Positions 1 through 9,603 are shown, numbered from the stretch's first letter. The stretch: DNA of 34,748 bases from an uncultured Pelagibacteraceae bacterium (GCA_902592285.1 CACJED010000009.1:1-34748); one strand, 5' to 3'. The notes: a model not told the origin generated them from the sequence alone. Numbers and translations are program-made.

Positions 1-758
1 TTTTTTTTAAAAAATTGAAAAGGTTTGATTTTAAACTTATAATTTTAATTGAGGTCTTTTTAGTATTGCTCATTCCTCATTTCATTTGGTTAAATGATAA
101 CAATTTTATAACTTTCATGTATGGTTTAAAAAGGTCTGGCATAGAAAACTCAAATATATTTGATCATCTGCTGTTTCCAATTATATTTTTATTTAAACAA
201 CTTGTATTATTAATTCCTTTCTTTTTGATTTTAAAATTGTTGATTAAAAAAATTAAATTTCAGATCAATTTTAAAGATAAAAAATTTTTGTTTTTATTTT
301 TTGTTAATATAGTCCCAATAACACTAATATTGATTACTTCAATAATTACTGGTTCTAGAATAAGAACAATGTGGATGACGCCATTCTATATATCTTTTGG
401 TATTTTTTTTATTTATATTTTTAAATCCCAAATTAATTTGAAAAAAATTAATTCATTTTTATATGGATTTATTTTTTTATTTTTTTTATCACCAATATTA
501 TATTCTATTATCTCTATAAATCAGATTGATAAAAGAACAGATTATCCTGGAAAAGAAATAGCTATAAAGGTTCAATATGCATGGGATCAACAATTTGATA
601 ATCCAATTACAGTCGTTTTAGGCAATGAATGGAATGCTGGTAATTTATCATATCATCTTAAATCTAGGCCGACTTGGATTGGACTTGTTGATCAAAATAA
701 AATAAATGAATTAAGAGAACATATGTGCATTGATAATGTGTGTGTAGGATTTAAATAA
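1..758 (+). CDS. C-terminal part of a multi-TM glycosyltransferase (GT39/ArnT-like), probably truncated by the left edge
   Basis: Frame is open to the window edge (TTT TTT AAA AAA TTG...). Several hydrophobic segments followed by a soluble tail (VVLGNEWNAGNLSYHLKSRP) typical of PMT-type glycosyltransferases. Confidence 0.55.
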   Translation, partial: FFKKLKRFDFKLIILIEVFLVLLIPHFIWLNDNNFITFMYGLKRSGIENSNIFDHLLFPIIFLFKQLVLLIPFFLILKLLIKKIKFQINFKDKKFLFLFFVNIVPITLILITSIITGSRIRTMWMTPFYISFGIFFIYIFKSQINLKKINSFLYGFIFLFFLSPILYSIISINQIDKRTDYPGKEIAIKVQYAWDQQFDNPITVVLGNEWNAGNLSYHLKSRPTWIGLVDQNKINELREHMCIDNVCVGFK

Positions 759-760
759 TT

Positions 761-1633
761 ATGAAAAAAATAAAAATTTTAATACCTGTTTATAATGATT
801 GGAAATCGCTATCTAAACTTCTAAATAACATTGATGGAGAGATAGAAGGTTTAGATTATAACATATCTATAGCAATAATTGATGATGCATCAACTTTTGA
901 TCGTGATTTAGATATAAATGATTTATCGAATATTAAATCTATTAAAGTTTTTTCAATGAAAGAAAATAAGGGACATGCAAGATGTATTGCTGCAGGTTTG
1001 AAATATATTCTTGAGAGAGAGGATTTTGATTATGTAATACCCATGGATGGAGATGGAGAGGATAGACCTGAGGAGATACATAATTTTTTAAATCACATAA
1101 AAAATTCTAATGGCAAACCTATTGTTGGAGAAAGAGTAAAAAGATCTGAAAATCTTTTATTTAAAGTTTGTTATCAATTACACAAACTAATAACTTTAAC
1201 TTTCACTGGAAAATCAATTAAATTTGGAAATTACACTTGTCTACCAAAAACAACTGTAGAAAAAATGGTAGGTGATAAGGCTACTTGGAACAGTTTTTCA
1301 GGAGCTTTAAAAAAAGTAGAAAAAGATCTGATTTCTATACCCTCAATTAGAGGAAATAGATATTTTGGACCATCTAAAATGAGCTTTTATAATTTGATTA
1401 AACATTCTCTTTCAATAATAAGTGTTTTTAGAAAAATATTTTTAATTAGATCTGCCCTATTCATAATTTTTTATATTTTATTAATAAAGAGCAATGCATC
1501 TGTCATCACCGCTCTACCATTGATGTTATTGTTAATAGCTGTATATGCAATTTCAAATTTATCTTTAAGAGAAAATATGGATGAATTTGATAAAGCTCTG
1601 TCTAATATAAATAATATAGATCAAATTAAATGA
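761..1633 (+). CDS. Glycosyltransferase family 2 (dolichyl/polyprenyl-phosphate sugar synthase-like)
   Basis: N-term KIKILIPVYNDWKSL, IIDDAS, PMDGDGEDRPEEI (GT-A/GT2 motifs); C-terminal TM segments; ATGA overlap with the next gene. Confidence 0.8.
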   Translation: MKKIKILIPVYNDWKSLSKLLNNIDGEIEGLDYNISIAIIDDASTFDRDLDINDLSNIKSIKVFSMKENKGHARCIAAGLKYILEREDFDYVIPMDGDGEDRPEEIHNFLNHIKNSNGKPIVGERVKRSENLLFKVCYQLHKLITLTFTGKSIKFGNYTCLPKTTVEKMVGDKATWNSFSGALKKVEKDLISIPSIRGNRYFGPSKMSFYNLIKHSLSIISVFRKIFLIRSALFIIFYILLIKSNASVITALPLMLLLIAVYAISNLSLRENMDEFDKALSNINNIDQIK

Positions 1634-2823
1634 AAAAATTTTACATATTTTTTATTTTAATATTTTTTTATTCAATTATTGCTAATGCTGATTTTAAAAA
1701 AATAAAAAAGAAAGCTGTAGTAAATAATCCTGAAATTATTTTTCCAATTCCTAAAAATTTAGATAAATGTATTACTGACATGTATGTGAATAAGGAGAAT
1801 AATCCAGTTTTACCAGTAATAAAAGTTGAAGCTCCATCTGGTTATGGTCTGGATAATAGATTTATGTATGCTTTAAATAAGTTTGAAAATTTTAAACGTC
1901 CTTGTGGTGGTGGAAATATTGAAGCATGTAAAAATGTTAAAAGAGTTATTTTAGATTGGGCAAAAGCAGATGCAGCTCAAAGAAAAGGACCATCTGATCA
2001 TGAAGCAAAACATTGGAATGATACTTTAACAGTTAATCTTTGGATTGCATCTCCAATGATGGCTGGATATTCATTTGTTAAACAGAAAATAACGGTGCCT
2101 GAAGAAGAAGATAAAATTATAAAAGATTGGTTTAAAAAAATTGTCAAAAGAAATCAGCACCTCATGTATGAGTTAAAGACATACAAACAAGGCACACAAG
2201 CAGTTGGTGTTCCAAGAAGTGCACATAATCATGCATTATCTTCAGCGATTAGTCATATGCAGTTAGGTATTTTACTTAATGATAACAAATTATTTAGAAA
2301 AGTTTTTAGAAATTATGAGAATGCAATTAGATATCAAAGAAAAGATGGGAGCATGCCAATTGAAACTAGAAGAGGTGGTAGAGCAATGTTTTACCAAGGA
2401 AGAGCTATGACTGCATTAACTGCGATAGCAGTTATAGCAGAAAATCAAGGCTACAACATTTGGGATTATGAATATAAAGGAAAGAATTTTCATAATATTG
2501 TTAAATTTTTTATAGATTTTACTGAAAATAATGAAATTGTTTTTAAGTATGCAAAAGAAATGAAAGCTCCAGGTCCAGCCAAAAATTATAAAAGACAAGA
2601 TCTTGATGGTAGTTCTAGTAGTCATTGGGGTTGGCTTTATGCATATGCAACACGATATCCAAATCACGAAAATATTAAAAAACTTAAACAATGGTCTATT
2701 AATTATAAAGATTTAAATAACTATCAAAGAAAAATAATTTCTAATTTTGATAATATTTTAAAAAGAAATGCAGGAACATCCTCATGGACAGTAGTTGAGC
2801 CCAGATGTCATTTCACTAAATAA
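1630..2823 (+). CDS. Secreted alginate-lyase-like (PL5-type alpha/alpha toroid) protein
   Basis: Signal peptide (MKKFYIFFILIFFYSIIANA); AHNHALSSAISHMQLGILLND and DGSMPIETRRGGRAMFYQGRAM resemble the AlgL/A1-III active-site region (NH ... R-x6-Y). Confidence 0.65.
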   Translation: MKKFYIFFILIFFYSIIANADFKKIKKKAVVNNPEIIFPIPKNLDKCITDMYVNKENNPVLPVIKVEAPSGYGLDNRFMYALNKFENFKRPCGGGNIEACKNVKRVILDWAKADAAQRKGPSDHEAKHWNDTLTVNLWIASPMMAGYSFVKQKITVPEEEDKIIKDWFKKIVKRNQHLMYELKTYKQGTQAVGVPRSAHNHALSSAISHMQLGILLNDNKLFRKVFRNYENAIRYQRKDGSMPIETRRGGRAMFYQGRAMTALTAIAVIAENQGYNIWDYEYKGKNFHNIVKFFIDFTENNEIVFKYAKEMKAPGPAKNYKRQDLDGSSSSHWGWLYAYATRYPNHENIKKLKQWSINYKDLNNYQRKIISNFDNILKRNAGTSSWTVVEPRCHFTK

Positions 2824-2866
2824 TGGATAAACCAATTCTTAAAAAATCAAAGGCTATTTCAATTTT

Positions 2867-4042
2867 TTGGTTTTTGCTTTAGGTTATTTTATTTCAACAT
2901 TACTTAGAGCTATAACAGCAACAATTTCACCTGAATTAGTAAATGAATTTGATTTATCTGCTGGTGAATTGGGTCTTTTGGGAGGAGGATATTTTTTGGG
3001 ATTTGCAAGTGTCCAAATTCCTTTGGGATATTTGTTAGATTTAAAAGGCCCAAGAAAAATAGTTTCGTATTTTTTATCTTTAGCAATAATAGGTTTAATA
3101 TTATTTGCTCTAGCACAAAATTTTTTAACGCTTTTAATTTCTAGAGTGATAATTGGAATAGGAGTTGGAGCTTGTTTAATGGGCCCTTTGACTGCTTATA
3201 GAGTTTGGTATCAGGATGAAACTCAACAAAGGTCAAATTCATGGATGTTGATGGTTGGAGCTATTGGAATGCTTTCATCAAGTTTGCCAGTACAATATTT
3301 TCTCCCAACAATTGGTTGGAGAGGGATTTTTATTAATTTAGCAATTTTAACTTTAATTTGTATTATTTTAATAATTATCTTTATTCCTAAGTGGAATGTT
3401 GAGACATTAGACGAAAGTAAAAATAACGGAAAATTAGAGGAAATTTGGAGAAATGATTTATTTAAAAGTTTAGTTCCAATGGGACTATTTAATTACGGTG
3501 GCCTATTTGCAATTCAAACTTTATGGGCAGGTCCATGGATGATTAGAGTTTCAGGTTATACACCAGAGGAAAGTGCTCAAGGTCTTTTTTTAATTTATCT
3601 TTTGATGCTTATATCGTTTTTATTTTGGGGATATTTTATTCCAAAAATTTCGAAAAATGTGAATGATGCAATTAAATTACTAAAATTCGGAGCTCCTTTA
3701 AATTTAATTGTTCTTGCAATTATTATTTATCTTGGTCCTGATGCAGGTGCATTACATTGGTCGTTATTTGTAGTTGCATCAATATTTTTATCTTTATCTC
3801 AACCAGCTGTCGGTATGGCTTTTTCATTAACAAATGCAGGAAAAGCTCTAACATCTTTTAATCTGTTATTATTTGTTGGAGCATTTTTCATACAATGGAT
3901 AATTGGCATAATCATTGATTTTGGTATAAATTTAAATTTCTCTGAAATTAATTCTTTTAAATTTGCAATGATATTTGTTTTAGTTAGCTCTCTTATTTCA
4001 TACCTATATTTTTTATTTAAAAATATTAATCCAACTAATTAA
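2867..4042 (+). CDS. MFS transporter; natural start probably ATG 2823 with a 1-nt frameshift in the T6 run at 2863-2868
   Basis: 12-TM-like hydrophobic profile, MFS loop LGYLLDLKGPRKI. ATG 2823 reads MDKPILKKSKAISIF, then goes out of frame; adding one T restores ...ISIFLVFALGYFIST. Confidence 0.8.
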   Translation: MVFALGYFISTLLRAITATISPELVNEFDLSAGELGLLGGGYFLGFASVQIPLGYLLDLKGPRKIVSYFLSLAIIGLILFALAQNFLTLLISRVIIGIGVGACLMGPLTAYRVWYQDETQQRSNSWMLMVGAIGMLSSSLPVQYFLPTIGWRGIFINLAILTLICIILIIIFIPKWNVETLDESKNNGKLEEIWRNDLFKSLVPMGLFNYGGLFAIQTLWAGPWMIRVSGYTPEESAQGLFLIYLLMLISFLFWGYFIPKISKNVNDAIKLLKFGAPLNLIVLAIIIYLGPDAGALHWSLFVVASIFLSLSQPAVGMAFSLTNAGKALTSFNLLLFVGAFFIQWIIGIIIDFGINLNFSEINSFKFAMIFVLVSSLISYLYFLFKNINPTN

Positions 4043-5123
4043 GATGCTTGTAAATTGTATTTCTGGACACTCCTAATTTTCTAGAAACTGCTGAAATATT
4101 TTTCATTTTGTTAAATGTAGATTTAATTAATACACATTGTTCTTTTTTAATTCTCGAGTCCTCACAATTTTTACAAGGCGATATTTTATTATTATCATTT
4201 AATTTTTTATATTTGGAATCTTTATAATTTTGACTTTTAACAATAAACACAGAGGATCCTAAGTGATCAGTTATTTTTAATGTTTTATTATTTAAAAGAT
4301 CTGAAGCAACAGAAGAAAAAGAACTAGTAAAAATTTTATTAAAATTTTCATTTTTTAAATCAACTAAACCATTAAGCATTATTTTTGCATTATTATTAGC
4401 ACCTACAATTAAACCATCACCGTTTATAGCTAAAAGCCCAACACTTGTTGTAGACAAGTATTCCTGTCTTGGATGAAAGGATAGGATTAATTCATTTTCA
4501 AATTTTTTAATAAACAATTTGGTTTCAATACTTCTTGTTGCAAGTTTTACTAAAATCAAAGTATGCTGTTCTCTTGACATTGAGTCAGTAGATGCATCAA
4601 TAATTCCTATCGTTTTTCCGTCATAATTAATTATTGGGCTCGCAAAGCACGATATATTTTCATGTGCTAAAAAAAAATGTTCCTTACCTGATACTATGGT
4701 TGGTTTTTTTAATTCCACAGATAATCCCAATCCATTTGTTCCACAAATTTTTTCTGTCCAAATAGAACCTGGTATAACATTTTTACCTACATCAGTTTTT
4801 AGGCAAGCTTTGTCATAAATAGTATCTAAAACTAACCCATTCTCATCTGAATAAGCAACCATAAAATTTGTACCAGCTATCTGAGAATACAAAAGCTCAA
4901 GTTCTGGAAGAATTATTTTTCTTAATGACTCATTTTTTTCTTTTATCTCTTCTAATTCAATTGATGAAATTACACTGTGCTTGGGACCCTTAAATGGATC
5001 TAGTCCCTCATTAATACATCTAGCCCAGCTATCTGAAATATCTCTTCCCATGTCATAGGAAGTCATTCCCCTTTTTTTTAAAATATTTTTTAGCTCATTT
5101 TTGGCTAATGTAAGATTTGTCAT
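4035..5123 (-). CDS. GAF-domain transcriptional regulator with C-terminal Fis-type HTH (AcoR-like, without the AAA+ domain)
   Basis: SDSWARCINEGLDP N-term, GAF-like GSIWTEKICGTNGLGLSVELKKPTIVSGKEHFF and CFASPIINYDGKTIGIIDAST, C-terminal AVSRKLGVSRNTIYKHL helix-turn-helix. Confidence 0.8.
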   Translation of the reverse strand: MTNLTLAKNELKNILKKRGMTSYDMGRDISDSWARCINEGLDPFKGPKHSVISSIELEEIKEKNESLRKIILPELELLYSQIAGTNFMVAYSDENGLVLDTIYDKACLKTDVGKNVIPGSIWTEKICGTNGLGLSVELKKPTIVSGKEHFFLAHENISCFASPIINYDGKTIGIIDASTDSMSREQHTLILVKLATRSIETKLFIKKFENELILSFHPRQEYLSTTSVGLLAINGDGLIVGANNNAKIMLNGLVDLKNENFNKIFTSSFSSVASDLLNNKTLKITDHLGSSVFIVKSQNYKDSKYKKLNDNNKISPCKNCEDSRIKKEQCVLIKSTFNKMKNISAVSRKLGVSRNTIYKHLN

Positions 5124-5154
5124 GAAAGTAGATTATTTAAAAAATACTATCTCA

Positions 5155-5173
5155 ACAACCAATCACAGGTTGT
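5155..5173. promoter_or_regulatory. Inverted repeat ACAACC-N7-GGTTGT in the divergent regulator/ADH intergenic region; candidate operator
   Basis: acaacc aatcaca ggttgt lies between the divergent starts at 5123 and 5267. Confidence 0.35.
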
Positions 5174-5266
5174 ATTTTGTTAACTTTTTGAACACTTAAA
5201 AGCGATATTGACTCCATGGCTTGTCGATTTTTTAATAAGATTTTTAAAAAAAAAAGGGAGAAAATT

Positions 5267-6266
5267 ATGAAAGCACAGGTGCTACGAAAGTACGATCCAG
5301 AAATGAAAGAAGGTGTCTGGGTAGCAAATGAAGAATTGCCAAATCCAAAAATTGAAAAGGCTTCAGATGTGATTGTTAAGATTGGTGCTGCAGGTGTTTG
5401 TAGAACTGACCTTCATATCATTGAAGGTGTTTGGAAACATATTCAAGATCCTGAAGGAAAATTATTACCATGTGTAATGGGACATGAAAATGCTGGATGG
5501 ATTGAAGATGTAGGAAAAGATGTAACAGAATTTAAGAAAGGTGATCCAGTAATTCTACATCCACTTATCTCAGGTACTGACGGAACATGTTTAGATTGTA
5601 GAAGAGGAAATGACATGCATGCAGCTGCCGGAGCTTTTCCTGGGTTAAGTATTAAAGAGGGAGGTTACTCAGAACTATTAAAGACAAGTGTTAGAAATTT
5701 AATAAAACTTCCAAAAGTTTTAGCTCCGAAAGATGTTGCACCTTTTTCAGATGCAGGATTAACGGCTTACAGAGTTGTTAAAAAAGCTACAAGACATTTA
5801 CTTCCTGGTCAAAGCTGTACAATTATTGGCGCTGGAGGTTTAGGACACATAGCTATTCAATGTTTGAAAGCAATGTGTGCTGCAGATATTATAATTGTAG
5901 AAAAATCTGAAAAAGCTTTAAAACATGCAATGGAACTTGGTGGTGATCACGGAGTTTTAATTGATGGAAATGAAATCGAAAAGATACAAGAACTTACAAA
6001 GGGAAAGGGTTCTGAAGCTGTTATTGATTTCGTAGGTGAAAAAGGATCTACTGCCATGGGAATTCAAATGACTTCTAATGGCGGTTTTTACTACAATTGT
6101 AGGAAATTTAGTGGGAACGTGGTCTGAATTATATGAACTAATGGAATTAGCTGATAGAGGAAAAGTTAAGCTTTCCATGCAAGAGTATAAATTAGATGAT
6201 GCTAACAAAGCGCTTCATGATCTTAATGATGGAAAAGTCAAAGGTCGTGCAGTGTTAGTTCCATAA
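5267..6266 (+). pseudogene. Zinc-dependent MDR alcohol dehydrogenase disrupted by an internal deletion and frameshift near 6086-6104
   Basis: ATG 5267 with GGGAG upstream. GHENAGWIEDVG and GAGGLGHIAIQ motifs. Frame is lost after GGFYY; the C-terminus (IVGNLVGTWSELYELMELADRGKV...GRAVLVP) continues in ORF 6078-6266 in another frame. Confidence 0.8.
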
Positions 6267-6289
6267 TTAACAACAAGGAGAGGAAAAAA

Positions 6290-7825
6290 ATGAAGACAAT
6301 AAAAACTTGCGTTACAGCACTAATATCAGCTTTATTGGTATTTAGTCCTGTTGCGTATGCTGATAAGTGGAGTGATCAATTTCCACATATCAAGGCAACT
6401 GGGGATATTCCTGGTGAGTGCTCTTACGAGGCTATGTCTAAGAAGAATTATAAAGGCAAGACTCTTAAGATTAATACTCATGCTGTTCCAGTTATGGGAG
6501 AGCCAACAGCTCTTCATGCTGAACAGTTTGCAAAACTAACTGGAGCTAAAGTTGATGTAACACATACACCAGCTGGAGATTTGTATGCTAAAGCTATGGT
6601 TCCTTTTCAAGCGGGTCAAGCACCTTACGATATAGTATTTGGATTTTCTAATTTCATTAATGATTGGAAAAGATACCTGGAACCAGTTCCAAAGAAATAT
6701 GTTGAAATGAAACAAATGAAAGATGTTACTCCATCACATATTGCTATAGCTTCTTGGGATGGTGTTATGTATCAATTTCCAGTTGATGGAGATAGACACT
6801 ATCTAAAATATAGAAAAGATGTAATTGATAATCCGGAATATCAAAAAAAGTATAAAGCCGACACTGGTAAAGAGTTAAGAGTTCCAAGAACTTGGAAGGA
6901 ATATGGAGAAATAGCTGCATATTTCAACGGCTGGGACTGGGACGGTGATGGTGAGAAGGAATATGGTTCAGCAGAAGTTATGAAGAAAGATGACTTAATG
7001 TATGCTGCATTTTATTCAAGATCAGCTGCCTACTCGAAAAATCCAAAAACTCCAGGTGGTTTTTTCTTTGATTTGAAGACTATGAAACCATTAATTAACA
7101 ATCCAGGTTTTGTTGAAGCATTAACTGATTGGGTTGCTGCAACCAAATATGTTCCTCCAGGAGGAATTAATTTTGGTCTTGGTGATGAAATTGGATCATT
7201 TGGTGGGGGACAAACTTTATTTAGTTTCTCATGGGATGATGCATTTGTTGCAGCTATGCAACCAGATAGCCCTATAAATAACAAAGTGGGTACTGCACAA
7301 TTACCAGGAGCAATGAAAGTTTGGAACAGATCATCTAACTCTTGGGATGAAGGCTTTAACCAAGCACCTTTCTTCGTATGGGGATGGGCAGTTGGAGTGG
7401 CTAAGAAAAGTAAAGAAAAAGAGATGGCATTCGATTATTTATGTTTCTTTGCTAACGAGGCCAACCATCAAGCTGACATTGGAATTGGAAGATTTGGTGT
7501 TAATCCATTTAGAGATGCAGATTTTAAAGTTGATGTATGGACACAAATCGGTTGGGACAAAGATATAGCTCAATCATATGTAGATACCTTAGCGGAAATG
7601 GAAAAAAGTAAGAATAGAGTATTTCCACTAAGAGTTCCTGGAACTTTCGAGTTTAATGCTGCACTTGCTACTGCTGCTGCTAAAGCTTTAGCTGGTCAAT
7701 TATCTCCACAAGCTGCTTTAGACGAGGCTGCTAAACAGTGGGAAGATATACTTAACAGAGTAGGAAAAGATAATGTAAGAAAAGCTTATTCTGTTGGAGT
7801 AGCAATGGAAGATAACAAGTTATAA
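6290..7825 (+). CDS. ABC transporter extracellular solute-binding protein (family 1; sugar/polyol type, GlpV-like context)
   Basis: Signal peptide MKTIKTCVTALISALLVFSPVAYA; AGQAPYDIVFGF; followed by two permeases and two ATPases; SD aaggagagg upstream. Confidence 0.85.
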   Translation: MKTIKTCVTALISALLVFSPVAYADKWSDQFPHIKATGDIPGECSYEAMSKKNYKGKTLKINTHAVPVMGEPTALHAEQFAKLTGAKVDVTHTPAGDLYAKAMVPFQAGQAPYDIVFGFSNFINDWKRYLEPVPKKYVEMKQMKDVTPSHIAIASWDGVMYQFPVDGDRHYLKYRKDVIDNPEYQKKYKADTGKELRVPRTWKEYGEIAAYFNGWDWDGDGEKEYGSAEVMKKDDLMYAAFYSRSAAYSKNPKTPGGFFFDLKTMKPLINNPGFVEALTDWVAATKYVPPGGINFGLGDEIGSFGGGQTLFSFSWDDAFVAAMQPDSPINNKVGTAQLPGAMKVWNRSSNSWDEGFNQAPFFVWGWAVGVAKKSKEKEMAFDYLCFFANEANHQADIGIGRFGVNPFRDADFKVDVWTQIGWDKDIAQSYVDTLAEMEKSKNRVFPLRVPGTFEFNAALATAAAKALAGQLSPQAALDEAAKQWEDILNRVGKDNVRKAYSVGVAMEDNKL

Positions 7826-7834
7826 GAATACTTA

Positions 7835-7859
7835 TGTGGCCGTCAAATCGACGGCCACA
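7835..7859 (+). other. Intercistronic stem-loop (10-bp perfect stem, 5-nt loop) between the binding-protein and permease genes
   Basis: tgtggccgtc-aaatc-gacggccaca. No downstream U-tract, so more consistent with mRNA stabilisation or attenuation than full termination. Confidence 0.8.
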
Positions 7860-7886
7860 GATTAATAATTCCTAACAAATATATTT

Positions 7887-8753
7887 ATGAATTTTAGGCA
7901 CAAATTTGTTTTTTTATTTCCCGGTTTATTTGTGCTTATAGGGATATTGATTTTCCCAATAATATTTACAATAAGATTAAGCTTATCTGGCTGGAATAGT
8001 TATACCCCTGAAATGAATTTTATAGGTATAACAAATTATATTAGGCTTTTTACTGACGACCCAAGATTTTGGGAGTCATTTTTTAGATTAAGCTTTCTGT
8101 CAGTTTCAACGGTAGTACTCCAGTATATAATTGGTTTTGCGTTAGCTTTAATGGTTTGGAGAGAAATAAAATTTAAAAGATTTTTTAGAGTAATATTTTT
8201 AATACCAATGATGACAACTCCAGTCATAATGACAGTAATTTGGAGAACGTTTTTCCATGAGTCCTTAGGTCCTTTAAATGACCTGTTAGGACGCGTAGGA
8301 GTAGAACCTATATTGTGGCTTAGTGATCCAGTAATTGCGAAATTCACAGTGATAATTGTTGAGGTTTGGCAATGGACACCATTTATGTTTTTATTGTTAT
8401 TAGCGGGATTACTTTCACTACCTAAGGAACCATTTCTTGCAGCTGCTATTGATGGCGCAAGCTCGTTTAGAAAATTTGTTTATGTTACATTTCCTTTGAT
8501 GGCACCAATATCTATTGGAGCAATTATTATAAGACTTATTGAGGCTTCAAAGATAATGGATACAGTTTTTGTTCTTACGTCAGGTGGCCCTGGTACAGCT
8601 ACAGAAACTTCAAGTTTTTATATTTACATAAAAGGGTTAAGAGAATTTCAAATGGGTTATGCAGCAACACTTTCTTTTACCTATCTTGTTATAATGATTA
8701 TAAGCCTAACAATTATAGCTAAGGTATTAACTAAGTTGATGATTAAGGAGTAA
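7887..8753 (+). CDS. ABC sugar/polyol transporter permease (MalF/UgpA-type)
   Basis: 6-TM profile; EAA motif AAAIDGASSFRKFVYVTFPLMAPI. Confidence 0.88.
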   Translation: MNFRHKFVFLFPGLFVLIGILIFPIIFTIRLSLSGWNSYTPEMNFIGITNYIRLFTDDPRFWESFFRLSFLSVSTVVLQYIIGFALALMVWREIKFKRFFRVIFLIPMMTTPVIMTVIWRTFFHESLGPLNDLLGRVGVEPILWLSDPVIAKFTVIIVEVWQWTPFMFLLLLAGLLSLPKEPFLAAAIDGASSFRKFVYVTFPLMAPISIGAIIIRLIEASKIMDTVFVLTSGGPGTATETSSFYIYIKGLREFQMGYAATLSFTYLVIMIISLTIIAKVLTKLMIKE

Positions 8754-8754
8754 T

Positions 8755-9603
8755 ATGAATAAATTTTATATAATATTAAAATATTCATTTATTACTCTTT
8801 GGACAGTATTTATTGTTGCACCTTTTTTATGGGCTGTTTCTACTTCTTTTAAAGATTTTCAATCAGTTAATAGCAAAGTAACTTATATTCCCTGGTTAGA
8901 TTTTGAACCAACCCTAGAAGGTTGGAAAGTTTTGATAAAATCACCTGCTAGAGGAGGTGTCGATATTGTTGAACCATATTTTAATAGTATTTTTGTTACT
9001 TGTACCGCAAGTTTAATAAGTATTGTTTTAGGAACATTAGCTGCATACGCTCTATCAAGATTTACATTTAAAGTAGGTTTTGTAAGAAATAACGATATTA
9101 CATTCTTTTTTATATCCCAAAGAATTATGCCTCCAATTGTTTTGTCCATTCCATTCTTTATATTCTTAAGTACAATTGGCTTATTGGACAGTTTGATAGG
9201 TTTAGTGGTAGTTTATATTGTATTGTTAATGCCAATTGCAGTTTGGATTATGGTAGACTTTTTTAATCGTGTTCCAAAAGAATTAGATGAAACTGCATTA
9301 ATTGATGGCTGTAATCCTTATCAAGCATTTTATAAGGTAGTATTACCAAATTCTATACCTGGATTAATTGTTGCAGGCATGTTTTGTATAATATTTGGTT
9401 GGATAGATTTTTTCTTTGCATTTATTTTAACCTTTACAGAAGTACAATTATTACCTGTAAAAGTTGTTGCTCTGAATTCATCAATAACACCATGGTGGAG
9501 CCTGTCAGCTTCTGCCTTAGTGTCTGTTGCTCCATTAATTATTGTTGCTTTTGTAGTCGAGCGATATCTGTCGAAAGGTAATTTATCTGGAGCTTTAAAA
9601 TAA
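8755..9603 (+). CDS. ABC sugar/polyol transporter permease (MalG/UgpE-type)
   Basis: 6-TM profile; EAA motif ETALIDGCNPYQAFYKVVLPNSIPG. Confidence 0.88.
   Translation: MNKFYIILKYSFITLWTVFIVAPFLWAVSTSFKDFQSVNSKVTYIPWLDFEPTLEGWKVLIKSPARGGVDIVEPYFNSIFVTCTASLISIVLGTLAAYALSRFTFKVGFVRNNDITFFFISQRIMPPIVLSIPFFIFLSTIGLLDSLIGLVVVYIVLLMPIAVWIMVDFFNRVPKELDETALIDGCNPYQAFYKVVLPNSIPGLIVAGMFCIIFGWIDFFFAFILTFTEVQLLPVKVVALNSSITPWWSLSASALVSVAPLIIVAFVVERYLSKGNLSGALK

Noticed and set aside
2416-2691. Minus-strand ORF antisense to the alginate-lyase-like gene
   Set aside because: No recognisable motifs; the plus-strand gene has clear family features, so this is a frame shadow.
5216-5266. Upstream ATG giving a 17-residue Lys-rich extension (MACRFFNKIFKKKREKI) on the alcohol dehydrogenase
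   Set aside because: A good Shine-Dalgarno (GGGAG) precedes ATG 5267 and family N-termini start at MKAQVLRKY-like sequence.
6351-6539. Small overlapping ORFs within the binding-protein gene, both strands
   Set aside because: Fully inside a confident CDS with no domain evidence.
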